A DNA stretch of 23,845 nt from assembly GCA_035515515.1 (NCBI GenBank), contig DATJBC010000136.1:1-23845 (forward strand), read 5' to 3'. The translations under genes and the position numbers were made by a program. The notes below the pieces were generated by a model. The model searched no databases, had not been told where the DNA came from, and saw only the letters and a list, made by a program, of their open reading frames with translations. Position 1 is the first letter of the stretch; the number at the start of each line of letters is the position of its first letter. Positions 1 to 7,356 of this stretch are shown here, in pieces. The DNA comes from DATJBC01 sp035515515 (GTDB lineage Bacteria; Actinomycetota; Acidimicrobiia; Acidimicrobiales; UBA8190).

Positions 1-945
1 GAGCGACAGGCTGATGCGCTCCTTGTCGAGGTCGACGTCGAGCACCTCCACCTCGACCTCGTCGCCCACCGACACCACCGACGAGGGGTGGTCCACGTGC
101 TTCCACGACAGCTCCGACACGTGGATGAGGCCGTCCATGCCCCCGAGGTCGACGAAGGCGCCGAAGTTGACCACCGACGACACCGTCCCCCGCCGGCGCT
201 CGCCGGGCTTGAGGTTGACGAGGAACTCGCCGCGCTGCTCCTTCTGGGTCTCCTCCAGCCACGCCCGGCGCGACAGCACCACGTTGTTGCGGTTGCGGTC
301 GAGCTCGATGATCTTGGCTTCGATGCTGCGACCCACGTAGGGCTGCAGCTCGCGCACACGGCGCAGCTCCACCAGGGAGGCGGGCAGAAAGCCCCGCAGG
401 CCGATGTCGACGATGAGACCGCCCTTCACCACCTCGATGACCGGCCCCTTGACGACGCCGTCGGAATCCTTGATCTTCTCGATGGTGCCCCAGGCCCGCT
501 CGTACTGGGCCCGCTTCTTGGAGAGGACCAGCCGGCCCTCCTTGTCCTCCTTCTGGAGGACAAGGGCCTCGATCTGGTCGCCGAGCTCGACGATCTCCGA
601 GGGATCGATGTCGTTGCGGATGGAGAGCTCACGCGAGGGGATCACGCCCTCGGACTTGAACCCGATGTCGAGGAGCACCTCGTCCTTGTCGATCTTCACC
701 ACCTTGCCCTCGACGATGTCGCCGTCGTCGAACTCGACGATGGTGGCGTCGATGGCGTCCTCGAGGGAGGCCCCGCCGAGGTCGTCCTCGACGATGGTGC
801 GGGGGACGTAGGTGCCCGTGTCGTCGAAGGACCCCATGGGGCCGTCGGAGAGCAGGGCGGTGGCGCCGGGCACTTCACCGGGCGTCCCGGCGGGGCTCCC
901 CGCCGGGTCAGCGGCGCCGGTGGGACCGGCAGCGTGGTCGGGCAT
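1..945 (-). CDS. rpsA: 30S ribosomal protein S1 (partial, 3' end outside window)
   Basis: Encodes the first 315 residues of ribosomal protein S1, which binds mRNA on the small subunit. Three S1 (OB-fold) repeats are visible, at about residues 74-144, 161-226 and 247-315. The third has the classic VNFGAFVDLGG core, and the run ERISLSL lies at the window edge. Stretches such as LSKKRAQYERAWGTIE and GGLIVDIGLRGFLPAS are nearly identical to the mycobacterial protein. The gene runs off position 1, so a fourth repeat and the C-terminus are not seen. The ATG at 945 gives a roughly 36-residue Ala/Gly/Pro-rich leader before an in-frame ATG at 837 (MGSFDDTGTY). Neither start has a strong ribosome-binding site, so the exact start is uncertain. 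It lies 151 bases downstream of polA on the same strand, with its own candidate promoter. Confidence 0.96.
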   Translation of the reverse strand, partial: MPDHAAGPTGAADPAGSPAGTPGEVPGATALLSDGPMGSFDDTGTYVPRTIVEDDLGGASLEDAIDATIVEFDDGDIVEGKVVKIDKDEVLLDIGFKSEGVIPSRELSIRNDIDPSEIVELGDQIEALVLQKEDKEGRLVLSKKRAQYERAWGTIEKIKDSDGVVKGPVIEVVKGGLIVDIGLRGFLPASLVELRRVRELQPYVGRSIEAKIIELDRNRNNVVLSRRAWLEETQKEQRGEFLVNLKPGERRRGTVSSVVNFGAFVDLGGMDGLIHVSELSWKHVDHPSSVVSVGDEVEVEVLDVDLDKERISLSL

Positions 946-1030
946 GAACTTCGGAACTCGCTTTCGGGACAGGGGCACCCCCGCGCATCGAGAGTGCGGA
1001 GGGTGGCCGCGTGGGGGCGGCCGGTCGAAA

Positions 1031-1039
1031 AGCGTAGCA
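1031..1039 (-). promoter_or_regulatory. Candidate extended -10 promoter of rpsA
   Basis: In the 151-base gap between polA and rpsA the minus strand reads TGCTACGCT, an extended -10 element (TGN-TANNNT). Transcription from here would give an rpsA leader of about 80 bases. No convincing -35 box is seen, as is common in GC-rich actinobacteria. Inferred from sequence pattern only. Confidence 0.4.
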
Positions 1040-1096
1040 AAACAACCGAGTCGGCCCCCGGGGTGCGCCGCCCGGCGGCCGCGGCGGGGGCGCGCC

Positions 1097-3847
1097 CTAG
1101 CCCTTGGCGTCGGCCCAGGAGGCCCCCCACGTGGCCGACACCTCGAGCGGCACGGCGAGCTCGGCGGCGTCGGCCACGCCCGCCATCACCGCGGGCACGA
1201 GCTCGCCGGTGACGGCCTCCTCGTCCCCGGGGACCTCGACGATCACCTCGTCGTGCACCTGCAGCACCACGCGGGCGGCGAGGTGCTTCTCCTCCAGGGC
1301 ACCGTCGAGGCGCACGAGGGCCACCTTGAAGAGGTCGGCGGCCAGCCCCTGGATGCCGGCGTTCATGGCCTGGCGCTCGGCCGCCATGCGGAGGTTGCGG
1401 TTGGGCGAGTGGAGGTCGGGCAGCGGGCGGCGCCGGCCGAAGAGCGTCTCGGTGTAGCCGCGCGCCCGGGCGTCGGCCACCGTCTGGTCCATGTAGGAGC
1501 GCACCGACGGGAAGGCCGTGAAGTAGGCGTCGAGGATCTGCTGGGCCTCGGGCGGCTCGATGGACAGGCGCTGCGCCAGCCCGTAGGCCTCCATGCCGTA
1601 GGCCAGGCCGTAGGAGACCATCTTGGCCCGGTTGCGCTGCGCGGGCGTCACGTCCTCGGGGGCGACGCCGAAGACCCGCGCCGCGGTGGCGCGGTGGATG
1701 TCGCGTCCCTCGGCGAAGGCCGACACGAGCCCGGGGTCCGACGACACGTGCGCGATGACGCGCAGCTCGATCTGGTCGTAGTCGGCCACCAGCAGCCGGC
1801 ACCCGTCGGCGGGGATGAACGCCTTGCGCAGGCGGCGGCCCTCCTCGGTGCGCACGGGGATGTTGTGCAGGTTGGGGCGGTCCGACGACAGCCGACCGGT
1901 GCGGGCCACGGTCTGGCCGAAGGTGGCGTGGATGCGGCCGTCGTCGGCCACCTCGGCCAGCAACGTCTCGCCGTAGGTGGAGCGCAGCTTCTCCACCTCC
2001 CGGTAGCGCAGGAGGGCGTCGATGATGTCGTGCTGGCCCCGCAGCTTCTCCAGGGTGGTGGCGTCGGTGGAGAACCCGGTCTTGGTCTTGCGCCCCGGCG
2101 TGAGCCCCAGGCGCTCGTAGAGCACGGCCCGCAGCTGGGGCGTGGAGTTGACGTTGAACGTCTCCCCGGCGAGCTCGTGGATGCGCGCCTCGAGCTGGGC
2201 GCACTCGGCCACCAGGCCGTCGGCGATGCGACGCAGCTCGGCGGTGTCCACGCGGATGCCGGCCACCTCCATGCGGGCCAGCACGCGCACCAGGGGGCGC
2301 TCGACCTCGTCGTGCAGGCGCTCCAGGCCGGCCCGGGCCAGCGCCTCCCGCATGGGCGCCAGGAGCAACCCGAGCGCCGCCGCCCGGCGCGCCGCCACAG
2401 TGGGCAGGGCGGCGGCCTCGCCCCCGCCGTCGAGGGCGAGGCGCCCCGAGGCGCTGGCGGCGGCCTCGGCGTCGAGGGCCACCCCCAGGTGCACCTCCAC
2501 CACGTCGTCGAGCTGGTACCGGCCCGACGAGGGGTCGAGCAGGTAGGCGGCCACCGCCGTGTCGAGCGCGAGCCCGCAGATGTCGACCCCCTCGGGCAGC
2601 AGGCTGCGCATGAGCTCCTTGCACCCGTGGGCCACGATGGGCGCCCCGCCCGGGCCCACCAGGGCGCCCAGCGCGCCCCGCACGTCGGGGGCGGCCAGCA
2701 GGGCCCCGTCCACCCACAGCGGCGCCGGCTCCGGCGCGCCGGCGGCGCCGGGCACGGCCGCCAGGGCCAGGCCGGCCAGGGGGCTGCGGCCCGGGGTGGC
2801 CTCCCACAGGGGCGCCAGCGCCACCGGCGCGCCGGCCGCGGCGGCGGCCCGCAGGGCGCCGGCCGCCTCCCCGGCGTCCGCCGCGCTGCGGGCGGTCACG
2901 GCCATGACGTCGAAGCTGGGCGTGGCGGGCGCCCCGGCGGCGCGCGGCAAGGGGGCGTCGGCGTCGCCGCCCATGAGCGGGGCCAGGCGCTGCCACAGCG
3001 AGCGCAGCTCGAGCTCGCCGAAGACCTTCTTCACCTCCTCGGCGTCCCAGCCGCCCAGGGCCAGGCCGTCGACGCCCACCTCGAGGGGCACGTCGCGCAC
3101 CAGGGGGATCACCTCGGCGTTGCGGCGCACCTGGTCCTCGTGCTCGGCCAGGTTCTGTCGGAGCTTGGGGGTCTGCTCCTCGAGGTGGGCGAAGATGGCG
3201 TCGAGGTCGCCGTAGGTGCGCACCAGCTTGGCCGCCGTCTTCTCCCCCACGCCGGGGACCCCGGGCAGGTTGTCGGAGGTGTCGCCGCGCAGCGAGGCCA
3301 GGGTGACGTACTGGCTGGGGGGCACGCCGCAGCGCTCGGCGATGCCGGCCTCGTCGTAGACGACGGTGTCGGAGATCCCCCGCCGGGTGTACATGACCTT
3401 GACGTGGGGGTCCTCCACCAGCTGGAAGGTGTCGCGGTCCCCCGTCACCACCACCACGTCGCGCCCGGCGTCGCGCGCCTGGGTGGCCAGCGTCGCCAGG
3501 ATGTCGTCGGCCTCGTAGCCGGGCGCCTCGATCATCACCACGCCGAGGGCGCGCAGCACGGCGCGCACCAGGCCGAACTGGGGGATGAGGAGGTCGGGCG
3601 TCTCGGGCCGGTTCCCCTTGTACTGCTCGACGATGTCGTCCCGGAAGGTCGGCTCGGGGCGGTCGAAGGCCACGGCCACCCCGCTCGGCGCGTTGTCGCG
3701 CAGCACCATGGTGAGCATGGACGTGAAGCCGTGGACGGCGTTGGTCACCTGCCCCGCCTTGGTGGCGAGGTCGATGGGCAGGGCGAAGAACGCCCGGTAG
3801 ACGAGCGAGTTGCCGTCCAGCAGGTAGAGGGCGCCCTCGTCGGCCAT
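1097..3847 (-). CDS. polA: DNA polymerase I
   Basis: Repair and Okazaki-fragment polymerase of 916 residues. Residues 1-290 are the 5' nuclease (LLDGNSLVYRAFFAL, YEADDILATLA, VTGDRDTFQLV, and a helix-hairpin-helix around GVPGVGEKTA). The middle part (about 310-520) has the position of the 3'-5' exonuclease, but the acidic residues of the DxE, second and third exo motifs are missing, so proofreading is probably absent, as in other actinobacterial and Thermus enzymes. The polymerase domain keeps motif A (VADYDQIELR, Asp689), the O helix (Arg738, Lys742, Tyr746, Tyr750) and motif C (HDE, Asp866-Glu867). Tyr746 stands where E. coli has Phe762. A GTG lies directly before this ATG; the ATG is preferred because a TAGGAT hexamer ends exactly 7 bases upstream, suggesting leaderless transcription. 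It sits between pdtaR and rpsA, as in mycobacteria. Confidence 0.97.
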   Translation of the reverse strand: MADEGALYLLDGNSLVYRAFFALPIDLATKAGQVTNAVHGFTSMLTMVLRDNAPSGVAVAFDRPEPTFRDDIVEQYKGNRPETPDLLIPQFGLVRAVLRALGVVMIEAPGYEADDILATLATQARDAGRDVVVVTGDRDTFQLVEDPHVKVMYTRRGISDTVVYDEAGIAERCGVPPSQYVTLASLRGDTSDNLPGVPGVGEKTAAKLVRTYGDLDAIFAHLEEQTPKLRQNLAEHEDQVRRNAEVIPLVRDVPLEVGVDGLALGGWDAEEVKKVFGELELRSLWQRLAPLMGGDADAPLPRAAGAPATPSFDVMAVTARSAADAGEAAGALRAAAAAGAPVALAPLWEATPGRSPLAGLALAAVPGAAGAPEPAPLWVDGALLAAPDVRGALGALVGPGGAPIVAHGCKELMRSLLPEGVDICGLALDTAVAAYLLDPSSGRYQLDDVVEVHLGVALDAEAAASASGRLALDGGGEAAALPTVAARRAAALGLLLAPMREALARAGLERLHDEVERPLVRVLARMEVAGIRVDTAELRRIADGLVAECAQLEARIHELAGETFNVNSTPQLRAVLYERLGLTPGRKTKTGFSTDATTLEKLRGQHDIIDALLRYREVEKLRSTYGETLLAEVADDGRIHATFGQTVARTGRLSSDRPNLHNIPVRTEEGRRLRKAFIPADGCRLLVADYDQIELRVIAHVSSDPGLVSAFAEGRDIHRATAARVFGVAPEDVTPAQRNRAKMVSYGLAYGMEAYGLAQRLSIEPPEAQQILDAYFTAFPSVRSYMDQTVADARARGYTETLFGRRRPLPDLHSPNRNLRMAAERQAMNAGIQGLAADLFKVALVRLDGALEEKHLAARVVLQVHDEVIVEVPGDEEAVTGELVPAVMAGVADAAELAVPLEVSATWGASWADAKG

Positions 3848-3854
3848 CACGGCG

Positions 3855-3860
3855 ATCCTA
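3855..3860 (-). promoter_or_regulatory. Candidate -10 box for leaderless polA transcript
   Basis: The minus strand reads TAGGAT-CGCCGTG-ATG. The -10-like hexamer sits 7 bases before the polA ATG, so the transcript would begin at or next to the start codon. There is no Shine-Dalgarno sequence. The 54-base gap after pdtaR leaves room for a separate promoter. Confidence 0.5.
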
Positions 3861-3901
3861 GGTGTCGGCGGTGACGGGCTCGCCGGCCGCCGCCCGACGC
3901 C

Positions 3902-4498
3902 TCAGGGGACGAGGGTGCCGTCGATGACCTCCTGGGCGACCGACGACATGCGCACCCGGCGGTCCATGGCCGTGCGCTGGATGAAACGGAAGGCGTCGGC
4001 CTCGGCCATGGCGTGGTCGTCCATGAGCACGCCCTTGGCCCGGTCCACCATGCGCCTGGTCTCGAGCTTGTCGGCCAACGAGGCCACCTCCTCGGACAGC
4101 CGGGTGTGCTCGTCCTCGATGGCCCGGTACTCCTCGAAGCGGGCCAGCGCCACCTCGATGGCGGGCACGAGCTCGGCCCGCTGGAAGGGCTTCACCAGGT
4201 AGGCGGCCACCCCCGCGTCGCGCGCCTCCTCGATGAGGTTGCGCTGGCTGAAGGCAGTGAGGATGAGCACGGCCACCCGCTGGTCGTCGGAGATGCGCCG
4301 GGCCGCCTCGATGCCGTCGATCCCCGGCATCTTCACGTCCAGGATGGCCAGGTCGGGCCGGTGCCGGGCCACGAGCTCGACGGCCTCGTCGCCGCGGCCC
4401 GTCTCCCCCACGACCTCGTACCCCTCTGCTTCGAGGATCTCTTTGAGGTCGAGGCGGATGATGGCCTCGTCCTCGGCGATCACGACGCGCTTGGCCAT
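3902..4498 (-). CDS. pdtaR: ANTAR-domain response regulator (PdtaR-like)
   Basis: A 198-residue response regulator. Residues 1-120 form a receiver domain with the acidic pocket E9-D10, phosphoacceptor Asp54 (LAILDVKMPG), a Thr in LILTAF and a Lys in LVKPF. After a helical linker, residues about 130-195 form an ANTAR RNA-binding domain with the characteristic RRMVDRAKGVLMD start. ANTAR proteins bind paired RNA hairpins and act as antiterminators; mycobacterial Rv1626 (PdtaR) works with the kinase PdtaS. Length and domain order fit PdtaR, and the neighbouring polA-rpsA order matches the mycobacterial locus. No kinase gene is adjacent, so the partner must be elsewhere. AAGGAG at 4510-4515 on the minus strand lies about 10 bases before the ATG and supports this start. 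Confidence 0.93.
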   Translation of the reverse strand: MAKRVVIAEDEAIIRLDLKEILEAEGYEVVGETGRGDEAVELVARHRPDLAILDVKMPGIDGIEAARRISDDQRVAVLILTAFSQRNLIEEARDAGVAAYLVKPFQRAELVPAIEVALARFEEYRAIEDEHTRLSEEVASLADKLETRRMVDRAKGVLMDDHAMAEADAFRFIQRTAMDRRVRMSSVAQEVIDGTLVP

Positions 4499-4530
4499 GC
4501 CGGTGGTTGCTCCTTGCCTCGGGGCGGGGG

Positions 4531-4824
4531 CTAGTGGGGCTCGACGACGATCTTGCCCAGGAGCTCGTCCTGGCGGCGCTCGAGCTCACCGATCGTAGCG
4601 ACCAGGGCCGTACGCTCCCGGTTGGCGGCGTCGGCCGAGCGCTGGGCGTCGGCGTACTCGTGTTCCGCCTGGGGCGTCTCGGCCACCAGCGAGCGGATGC
4701 GGGCGTCGTCGGCGGCCTCGTTGAGCACCGTCAGCTGCTCGTCGAGCACCGACAGCTCCTGGCGCTTGCGCACCAGGCGCAGGTGGACGTCCCGCAAGGT
4801 CCGTTCGACGGTCGACCGGCGCAT
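4531..4824 (-). CDS. Small charged coiled-coil protein, function unknown
   Basis: I do not recognise a named family. The predicted 97-residue protein starts MRRSTVERTLRDVHLRLVRK and is almost wholly helical and highly charged. It has heptad-like spacing of Leu/Val/Ala through LRLVRKRQELSVLDEQLTVL and again near the C-terminus (ATIGELERRQDELLGKI), suggesting a two-segment antiparallel coiled coil. No signal peptide or membrane segment is present. The ATG at 4824 is chosen because TACAAT ends 8 bases upstream on the same strand, giving a near-leaderless transcript; longer reading frames upstream would run through the tRNA gene. It lies 32 bases upstream of pdtaR and could be cotranscribed with it. 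Protein-like composition and position make a real gene likely, but function is open. Confidence 0.72.
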   Translation of the reverse strand: MRRSTVERTLRDVHLRLVRKRQELSVLDEQLTVLNEAADDARIRSLVAETPQAEHEYADAQRSADAANRERTALVATIGELERRQDELLGKIVVEPH

Positions 4825-4832
4825 GCGGGCGA

Positions 4833-4838
4833 ATTGTA
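4833..4838 (-). promoter_or_regulatory. Candidate -10 box (TACAAT) for the coiled-coil gene
   Basis: TACAAT is one of the few AT-rich hexamers in the area and differs by one base from the TATAAT consensus. It ends 8 bases before the ATG at 4824, with no Shine-Dalgarno in between, so the mRNA probably starts at or just before the start codon. Confidence 0.5.
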
Positions 4839-4851
4839 CGCACTTCGCCCT

Positions 4852-4900
4852 GGGCGGCCGGGCGGGCGCCGACGCCCCCGGGCGGCCGGGCGGGCGCCGA
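4852..4900. repeat. Two exact copies of a 21-bp GC-rich direct repeat
   Basis: The 21 bases at 4852-4872 (starting GGGCGGCCGG, ending GGCGCCGA) recur exactly at 4880-4900, a 28-bp period. They lie in the spacer between tRNA-Leu and the coiled-coil gene, in the region where the -35 box of that gene would fall. Function unknown. Confidence 0.8.
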
Positions 4901-4948
4901 ACAGGCGTTCGTCCGAGGCGCCCCCGGGCGCCGCCGACGGGCGCGCCG

Positions 4949-5032
4949 TGCCCGAGGCGGGATTCGAACCCGCACGTCCTTTCGGACAATGGCTTTTGAG
5001 GCCATCAGGTCTGCCAATTCCCTCACTCGGGC
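4949..5032 (-). tRNA. tRNA-Leu (anticodon CAA)
   Basis: An 84-base class II tRNA. The acceptor stem GCCCGAG pairs with CTCGGGC and is followed by discriminator A. The anticodon stem ATGGC/GCCAT encloses the loop CTCAAAA, giving anticodon CAA, which reads UUG. The long variable arm folds as GTCC-GAAA-GGAC, typical of leucine tRNAs, and the T arm is GCGGG-TTCGAAT-CCCGC. The D loop keeps the GG pair (AATTGGCAGA). The 3' CCA is not encoded. It stands alone between the coiled-coil gene and the divergent fab operon. Confidence 0.96.
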
Positions 5033-5040
5033 GCGCCCCG

Positions 5041-5046
5041 ATGGTA
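5041..5046 (-). promoter_or_regulatory. Candidate -10 box of tRNA-Leu
   Basis: The minus strand reads TACCAT, ending 8 bases before the first base of the mature tRNA, so the primary transcript would start almost at the tRNA 5' end. No clear -35 box is seen. Confidence 0.4.
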
Positions 5047-5153
5047 CCGGGGCGGTCGCGTCGGGGGCGGTGCGTCATGACCTGCCGGTAACGTGACCCG
5101 GCCCTCCTGATCGTGTAACCCTGGGAGCCCCAGGCCGTCACGACGACAGGAGC

Positions 5154-5159
5154 GAGGAG
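5154..5159 (+). promoter_or_regulatory. Ribosome-binding site of fabD
   Basis: GAGGAG lies 5 bases before the GTG at 5165, with a second AGGAG at 5148-5152. This strong site fixes the GTG as the start of fabD and contrasts with the SD-less genes nearby. Confidence 0.75.
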
Positions 5160-5164
5160 CCCCA

Positions 5165-6409
5165 GTGCTGGCGTTCACCTTCCCGGGTCAGGGCTCCCAG
5201 CGACCCGGCATGGGCCGCCCCTGGACCGAGCACCCGTCGTGGGAGGTCGTCGACGAGGCCTCGGCGGTGGCCGGACGCGACGTGGCGCGCCTGTTGCTCG
5301 ACGCCGAGCAGGAGGAGCTCACGCTGACGGCCAACGCGCAGCTCGCCACGTTCGTGCTCAGCCTGGTCGTCCTGGACGCCATCGAGCGCGTGGGCGTGGC
5401 GCCCACCATGTGCGCCGGCCACAGCCTCGGCGAGTACACGGCGCTGGTGGCGGGCGGGGCGCTCGGGTTCGAGGAGGGCGTGCGCCTCGTGGTGGAGCGG
5501 GGCGAGGCCATGCACGAGGCCGCCGAGGACCGGCCCGGGACCATGGCGGCGGTCATGGGCGCCGAGGACGACGCCGTGGAGGCCGCCTGCCAGCGCGCCG
5601 AGGGCGAGGTGTGGGTGGCCAATTACAACGCGCCCGGCCAGGTGGTCATCGCCGGCGAGGCCGACGCCGTGGCGCGGGCGGGGAGCATCGCCAAGGAGCT
5701 CGGCGCCCGCAAGGTGATGCCCTTCCCGGTGGCGGGCGCCTTCCACACCGCGCTGATGGCCCCGGCACGCGCCTGGTTGCGCAAGGCCCTGTCGGACACG
5801 CCCTTCAACGCCCCCGACGTGACGGTGGTGGCCAACGTCGACGCCCGGGCCCACGACGACCCCGCCGACTGGCCCGGCCTGTTGTCGGCCCAGCTGTGCA
5901 GCCCGGTGCGCTGGCGCCAGAGCCTGGGCACCCTGGCCGGCCTGGGGGCGACCCGCCTGGTCGAGGTGGGGGCGGGCGGCGTGCTCACCGGCCTCGCCCG
6001 GCGCACCCTGCCCGACGCCATGGCCCGGGCGGTGGCCGGGCCCGAGGACCTCGACCCGCTGGTGGACGCGCTGGCCGGCAGCGACACCTGGCACGCCTAC
6101 GCCGCCGCCCACCAGGGCGAGCACCTCTACACCTCCGAGCGCGTGGTGATCTCGCCCGGGGCCGGTCTGTTCGCCCCGGCCGACGGCCTGCAGGCCCCGG
6201 GGCCGGGGACCCTCCCGTCGGGGACGGCGGGCGCCCCGGGGGGCGACTGCCCCGTGGTGGCCGTGGGCGACCTCCTCGGCACGGTGGGCGCCGCCGAGGT
6301 GCGCACCCCCTTCGCCGGCATGGTGGTGGGCTTCCTCGTCCATCCCGGGGAGCGGGTGGCCACCGGCGAGCCGGTGGCCTGGCTGCGCGTCCCCGCGGAG
6401 GGCGCGTGA
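5165..6409 (+). CDS. fabD: Malonyl-CoA:ACP transacylase with extra C-terminal biotinyl/lipoyl-like domain
   Basis: Transfers malonyl groups from CoA to acyl carrier protein, the entry step for FAS-II elongation. Residues 1-310 are a complete FabD: the GQGSQ oxyanion loop at 8-12, nucleophile Ser87 in GHSLGEY, and catalytic His194 in GAFHTALM. E. coli FabD ends near residue 309; this protein continues to 414. The tail (about 325-409) resembles a biotinyl/lipoyl barrel-sandwich: VISPGAG, VAVGDLLGTVG, then VRTPFAGMVVGFLVHPGERV and TGEPVAWLRV, the last parts following the usual G-x-V-x-G-x(2)-V...V-x-x-G-x-P spacing. The lysine that would carry biotin or lipoate is absent; the last lysine of the whole protein is Lys207. 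The tail may be structural or vestigial. First gene of the fab operon; its TGA overlaps the fabH GTG by 4 bases. Confidence 0.95.
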   Translation: MLAFTFPGQGSQRPGMGRPWTEHPSWEVVDEASAVAGRDVARLLLDAEQEELTLTANAQLATFVLSLVVLDAIERVGVAPTMCAGHSLGEYTALVAGGALGFEEGVRLVVERGEAMHEAAEDRPGTMAAVMGAEDDAVEAACQRAEGEVWVANYNAPGQVVIAGEADAVARAGSIAKELGARKVMPFPVAGAFHTALMAPARAWLRKALSDTPFNAPDVTVVANVDARAHDDPADWPGLLSAQLCSPVRWRQSLGTLAGLGATRLVEVGAGGVLTGLARRTLPDAMARAVAGPEDLDPLVDALAGSDTWHAYAAAHQGEHLYTSERVVISPGAGLFAPADGLQAPGPGTLPSGTAGAPGGDCPVVAVGDLLGTVGAAEVRTPFAGMVVGFLVHPGERVATGEPVAWLRVPAEGA

Positions 6410-7356
6410 GCGCGGGAGCCGCCATCACCGGGTGGGGCGCGGCCCTGCCCGACACCGTCGTCACCAACGCCCAACTCGAGCAGCGCCTCGACACCTCCGA
6501 CGCCTGGATCGTGGAGCGCTCGGGCATCCGGGAGCGGCGCGTGGGCGGCACCGTGTCGTCGCTGGCCACCGACGCCGGCCGGCGCGCCCTGGCGCGCGCC
6601 GCGCTGGACCCGGCGGAGGTGGAGCTGCTCGTGCTGGCCACGTGCACGCCCGACCTCGCCGTCCCGGCCACCTCGGCGGCCGTGCACCACGCCCTGGGGC
6701 TCTCGGGCGGTGCCTTCGACGTGAACGCGGCGTGCGCGGGCTTCGTCTACGCGCTGGTGGCCACCCAGGGGGCCATGCACGCCACGGGGGCCCGCAAGGC
6801 CCTCGTGGTGGGGGCCGACTGCCTGTCGCGCATCACCGACCCCGACGACCGCGCCACGGCCGTGCTCTTCGCCGACGGCGCGGCGGCGCTGGTGCTCGAG
6901 GCCCGCCACGACGGCGGGCTGTTGTCGGTCGACCTGGGCGTGGACGGCAGCGCGCACGACCTGCTCACCTGCCCCCACGGCGGCTACATGGCCATGGAGG
7001 GCAAGGAGGTCTTCCGCCGGGCCGTGCGCATCACCGTCGAGTCGGCCTCCGCCGCGCTGGAGCGGGCCAAGCTCTCGCCCGAGGACGTGGCGCTGTTCGT
7101 CCCGCATCAGGCCAACTTGCGCATCATCGAGGCGGTCGCCGCCCGGCTGGGCATCCCCATGGGGCGCGTCGCCGTCGTCGTCGACCGCACCGGCAACACC
7201 TCGAGCGCGTCGGTCCCGCTGGCGTTGGCCGACGCCGCCGACGCCGGGCGGATCGGGCCGGGCGACAACGTGCTCGTGTCGGGCTTCGGCGCCGGCATGG
7301 CGTGGGCCAGCGTGGTGGTGCGCTGGGCCGCCGACACCCCGGCGCGGGCGACGTGA
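6406..7356 (+). CDS. fabH: Beta-ketoacyl-ACP synthase III
   Basis: Condenses a short acyl-CoA primer with malonyl-ACP to start each fatty acid chain. The 316-residue protein has the FabH catalytic triad Cys110 (VNAACAGF), His234 (VPHQANLRI) and Asn264 (RTGNTSSASVP). Early motifs WIVERSGIRERR and the C-terminal GFGAGMAWASVVVRW are typical. Length is normal for the family. The GTG start lies inside the fabD stop (GTGA), and the stop overlaps the GTG of fabG in the same way, so translation is probably coupled. Primer preference (acetyl or branched) cannot be told from sequence alone; actinobacterial enzymes often prefer branched primers. Confidence 0.96.
   Translation: MSAGAAITGWGAALPDTVVTNAQLEQRLDTSDAWIVERSGIRERRVGGTVSSLATDAGRRALARAALDPAEVELLVLATCTPDLAVPATSAAVHHALGLSGGAFDVNAACAGFVYALVATQGAMHATGARKALVVGADCLSRITDPDDRATAVLFADGAAALVLEARHDGGLLSVDLGVDGSAHDLLTCPHGGYMAMEGKEVFRRAVRITVESASAALERAKLSPEDVALFVPHQANLRIIEAVAARLGIPMGRVAVVVDRTGNTSSASVPLALADAADAGRIGPGDNVLVSGFGAGMAWASVVVRWAADTPARAT

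Noticed and set aside
942..1000. Short upstream reading frame overlapping the rpsA start
   Set aside because: An ATG in the rpsA leader opens a roughly 26-codon frame that runs past the rpsA start, but it lacks a ribosome-binding site and is easily expected by chance.
696..2996. Long minus-strand frame overlapping polA and rpsA
   Set aside because: It is Arg/Gly/Ala-rich low-complexity sequence from a shifted frame of polA and rpsA; both of those match known families.
812..3874. Very long open frame on the plus strand across polA
   Set aside because: It is antisense to a clear polA, rich in Gly/His/Val/Arg with no domain, and arises from the GC-rich third-position bias of the true gene.
4825..4989. 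N-terminal extension of the coiled-coil gene
   Set aside because: It would read through the tRNA-Leu gene and the 21-bp repeats, and its sequence is not protein-like.
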